Shown here piece after piece: positions 61,465 to 64,000 of a stretch of 64,000 nucleotides of DNA. Below the pieces are notes generated by a model. That model ran no database searches. It was not told the origin of the DNA and saw only the letters and a program-made list of their open reading frames with translations. A program made the translations under genes and the position numbers. Within the stretch, counting starts at the first letter, position 1. Every line of letters begins with the position of its first letter. Origin of the DNA: Nemania diffusa (Eukaryota; Ascomycota; Sordariomycetes; Xylariales; Xylariaceae); assembly GCA_038501195.1 (NCBI GenBank), contig JBBPUQ010000006.1:1736001-1800000 (forward strand), read 5' to 3'.

Positions 61465-63080
61465 GCCCCGTTTTTGCTCTTATACGAATGTTTTCATAGT
61501 ACATATACATTGCTAACATTGCTACCTTCCAAGTACTTACTTACTAGGAGGGAGTACAAGAAAAAAAAAATCATCAACAGGCTGTTTGCTAGCTCAACCA
61601 CTCACTCTCCTGTCTGTGTTCCATTTCCGCTATCTACTATGTAGATACCGGGTAGATAGATGCCAGGCCAGCTCGGCACAGCTACCTATTTTCCACATGG
61701 GTTGCCCTTCATTCGCAAACATGTCGGAGATTATGTTAGCCAATAGCTGTGTTGCTGTTGTCTTGGTTCCTTGACTTGTTTCCCCTTTACCTAGTCTACT
61801 CGTCACCGGTTCGTACTTATTCGGCCACTCCCGAAGCCTTGAGGAAGATCTCGTTGGAGGGTATTTGCTCAGCCTTGCGATCAGATCCGACTATTCCTTC
61901 ACGTTCTATTCTCGTTGACACAGATACTGTGTTGCAAACATACGCTAGAGTCCCTACATTCCTTTATCTGACTCTTAACCAGATCCTTGGTTCCTAGGAA
62001 TCCCGTCTGTGGTACAAGTCCAACGGCACATCATCATGCCTAGCCGCGTCGGCATCGTCTCCCTACCACAACCGGCCCGGGCCTCCTTAGCACACTGTCT
62101 CTGCTCCTTCCAGTCGTTTCTGCTCGCAAGCCATCAACTGGTTTAGTGCTGCACTTGCTTGCTTGTTCTTTAGGCGGGCAGTCCTCACAGCGCCACCGAC
62201 GTTGGTTTCACTCAGCACCATCACGAACTTAAAAGCTTCGGGGGCGGAATACGAATTGACCCTAGAGCTTGAATTTTCTTTTGCTATTCCGGCAACAGAG
62301 TTGGTTACGGGATCCTCTCATACAAGTTATGCCTTCTAGCTTGTCCATCTTCGCGGCCCTCTTCGTGTTTTCCAATTGTCATTACATGTTTCTCTGGTTT
62401 TGCACCTGTTTTACATGCCTACTATATTCCCAAGGTGCATGATTTTTGGTTTGGTTATAGTGACCCGACATAAGTAGGCACAGAATACTCACTTGTGCTA
62501 CAGAGGCGTATATAAGAGCCTCATTGCCACTTTATTACGTTATTTTCACACTTGACTCCTGCAACCGAAGACCCAAGAGGATTTCTGGTTGTCTTAGCGG
62601 CATCTATCTCGACTAACTAAACTACCCATTTGTCTCGGAATGCTGTTAGCGTGCTTGGGGTGTGGCGCTTCATATTGAACCACCAAGGGTGATCCCGCAT
62701 CCGCTTCCAAGTAAAAGAGTCGAGGTGCCAGCCTCCGCCGCCCGTCATCCCAAGCCCGCACGCCCCCCCTTCCCGAGCGAGCCAGGGAGTGCCAGGCTTC
62801 TCCTTCTCTAGCAACAGGGGCACGCTTAGGCGGTACCTACGGGAGGTACTCAGGGGCACAAGTACCTGTGGGTTCCGTAGGCTTGTACCCGTTACCTACC
62901 TCCTCACGACACCACCACAATCCCGGCACCGCTGCTGCGCGCCGAGCCCACTACAATCCATCCCATGGCACCATTAGGTACCTCGCTATAATCCATTCAT
63001 TGATCCAGCGAACGGTAAGCCCCGCTACCTCCACCGTGCACCCAATTTACACAACAACATGACATGGGACTGAGCAGGCT

Positions 63081-63696
63081 CAGGCCTTCCTCACTCACCA
63101 CTTACTTTATCTTATTATTACTTACTGCGTCCATCCGACTTTCAACTTTTATCTTTCCCACTCCCACCTGCTCTCCCTCTCTCCACACCATACAGCCCCA
63201 AGTTGTTGTCACCTGACTATCTCTCACTCTCCTTCACATCTAATAATATCCTCGTGCGCCTCTGTGTATGCTGAGGAATTCCTTTTCCGTACCTTTGCAT
63301 CTCGCCGGCTTTGCATTGTTGTAACTACGCCGCTAGTACATACAATCCTGTACCTCGGCACCGTCACGTCACGTCACTAGCATGGACGTTAAGCATATCG
63401 ACATAACTAACTATTATTATTATTAGACTTGAGATATATTTATGCATATATTATCTCATGCTGCCAACCCCTTGACCTAAGTCTCACCAGGCCTAGTCAT
63501 GATTGTCGGCCACTGCTGGATTGGGTTGGGAAAAAAAGAATTGTATTTGCCACAGGAAAATAAGGTCACAATATATCCCTCCTAACTATCAGTATTCACC
63601 ACATCAAAGCGCCCTTACAACAATTACGCCCTCAGTTGCTTGGTTCGTTGTCAGCAGACCTCGAACTGGCGTCTTTCTTGTGACCTTCGGCGTAGT
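63081..63696 (+). promoter_or_regulatory. Pyrimidine-rich promoter/leader of the regulator-like gene
   Basis: Bases 63090-63260 are strongly C- and T-rich (CTCTCCCTCTCTCC, CTCACTCTCC), which often marks a transcription start in filamentous fungi. At 63363-63377 GTCACGTCACGTCAC carries two overlapping TCACGTCA bZIP/CRE-like sites. The leader to the ATG at 63697 would then be about 400 bases or more. Confidence 0.5.
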
Positions 63697-64000
63697 ATGG
63701 CTGGAGACCATCCGAGCAGGGCACATTTACCTAGACTCGACCATTACGACGATTCTCAGTATCCGCCGATTCCTGGTGAAGAGGACGAGCGCCCAAGAGC
63801 CATTCCGCACCACCCTCGTCCACAAATGGCTTCAGGTGCAGTAACCCTGCCGTCGATCCAAGATCGGCCTGATATGTACGGTCCACCGAGTGCCAGATCT
63901 TGGGATCCAAGGGCCTCAGGCTATGGCCCGTCGCCCACCTCTTCCAACGGGTACCCGCCCCCTCCCGGTGGTGTTTCCGCGCCTGGAACATACTCTCCTG
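63697..64000 (+). CDS. N-terminus of a Pro/Ser/Tyr-rich, probable transcriptional regulator (cut by window edge)
   Basis: The frame from ATG 63697 stays open to the window end and gives 101 residues. The composition (YDDSQYPPIPGEEDERPR, GAVTLPSIQDRPDMYGPP, SNGYPPPPGG) is that of the disordered N-terminal arm of fungal zinc-finger regulators, many of which carry a similar SGAVTLPSIQD-like segment. No DNA-binding domain is inside the window, so the class (GATA, Zn2Cys6 or other) cannot be decided. The very long gene-free region upstream and the CT-rich promoter are common for developmental regulators. A longer overlapping frame (63503-63844) in another phase is not supported by composition. Confidence 0.6.
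   Translation, partial: MAGDHPSRAHLPRLDHYDDSQYPPIPGEEDERPRAIPHHPRPQMASGAVTLPSIQDRPDMYGPPSARSWDPRASGYGPSPTSSNGYPPPPGGVSAPGTYSP

Larger units (their letters stand above)
50401..63080. other. Gene desert, distal part, rich in simple repeats and TACC/GGTA words
   Basis: About 12.7 kb in which all frames are short and without coding signature. TACC or GGTA tandem words recur (for example 50724-50735, 50838-50858, 53355-53374, 59705-59747), some forming perfect palindromes such as CTACCTAGGTAG near 50845. Poly-G at 51664-51675, the minisatellite cluster at 52.69-53.0 kb, GATT repeats near 54010 and 59575, GGGCTC units at 61444-61464 and A-rich runs near 61075-61100 also occur. Several CT-rich tracts (60230-60310, 60985-61030) may mark distal promoters of the gene at 63697. 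Confidence 0.45.

Overview
This window is nuclear DNA of a filamentous ascomycete (Pezizomycotina; Sordariomycete-like is my best guess, the class is inference). The case rests on gene structure and content. Genes are split by short introns, mostly 43-190 nt with GTAAGT-like donors and CTAAC-type branch sites. ATP sulfurylase has the fungal architecture with a dead APS-kinase-like tail. There is also an HsbA-type surface protein, a meroterpenoid-type methyltransferase, an NmrA-like reductase and a giant Ser/Thr-rich secreted protein. Exon joins given below were derived by hand from splice sites, reading-frame phase and family fit.

Left part, 1-10 kb: the 3' end of an unrecognised gene at the edge, a small membrane protein, an AusD-type SAM methyltransferase (- strand), an NmrA-like NAD(P)-binding protein and an eight-exon EI24/RRT8-type membrane protein. 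All sit in AT-rich spacers. The mix is accessory in character and could be the fringe or remains of a specialised-metabolism locus (inference).

Middle part, 10-30 kb: a four-exon gene for an 1834-residue mucin-like secreted protein, the sulfate-assimilation enzyme ATP sulfurylase, an 895-residue low-complexity protein, a very GC-rich intronless short-chain dehydrogenase next to a run of 30 G, and a cysteine-free HsbA protein.

Core-gene block, 32-41.7 kb: the Arp2/3 subunit ARPC4 (- strand, with an exon holding only the start codon) and the proteasome-associated deubiquitinase UBP6 (+) are transcribed divergently from a promoter with an overlapping E-box and CRE. They are followed by a probable mitochondrial COX14-like protein, a doubtful serine-rich ORF, an SHB17-type sedoheptulose bisphosphatase and a second class I methyltransferase.

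Right part, 41.7-63.7 kb: about 22 kb in which I can support no gene. It is rich in simple repeats, TACC/GGTA words and a recurring TACGCATA octamer, and ends at the first exon of a Pro/Ser/Tyr-rich, regulator-like protein that runs off the window. A very long upstream region with a pyrimidine-rich, promoter-like end fits a developmentally regulated gene, but this is inference.

I found no CRISPR array, no convincing tRNA or rRNA gene and no intact transposon. The most interesting signals are the repeat architecture of the mucin-like protein, the octamer-rich gene desert, the start-codon-only exon, and the GC/poly-G island at 25.2-26.2 kb.
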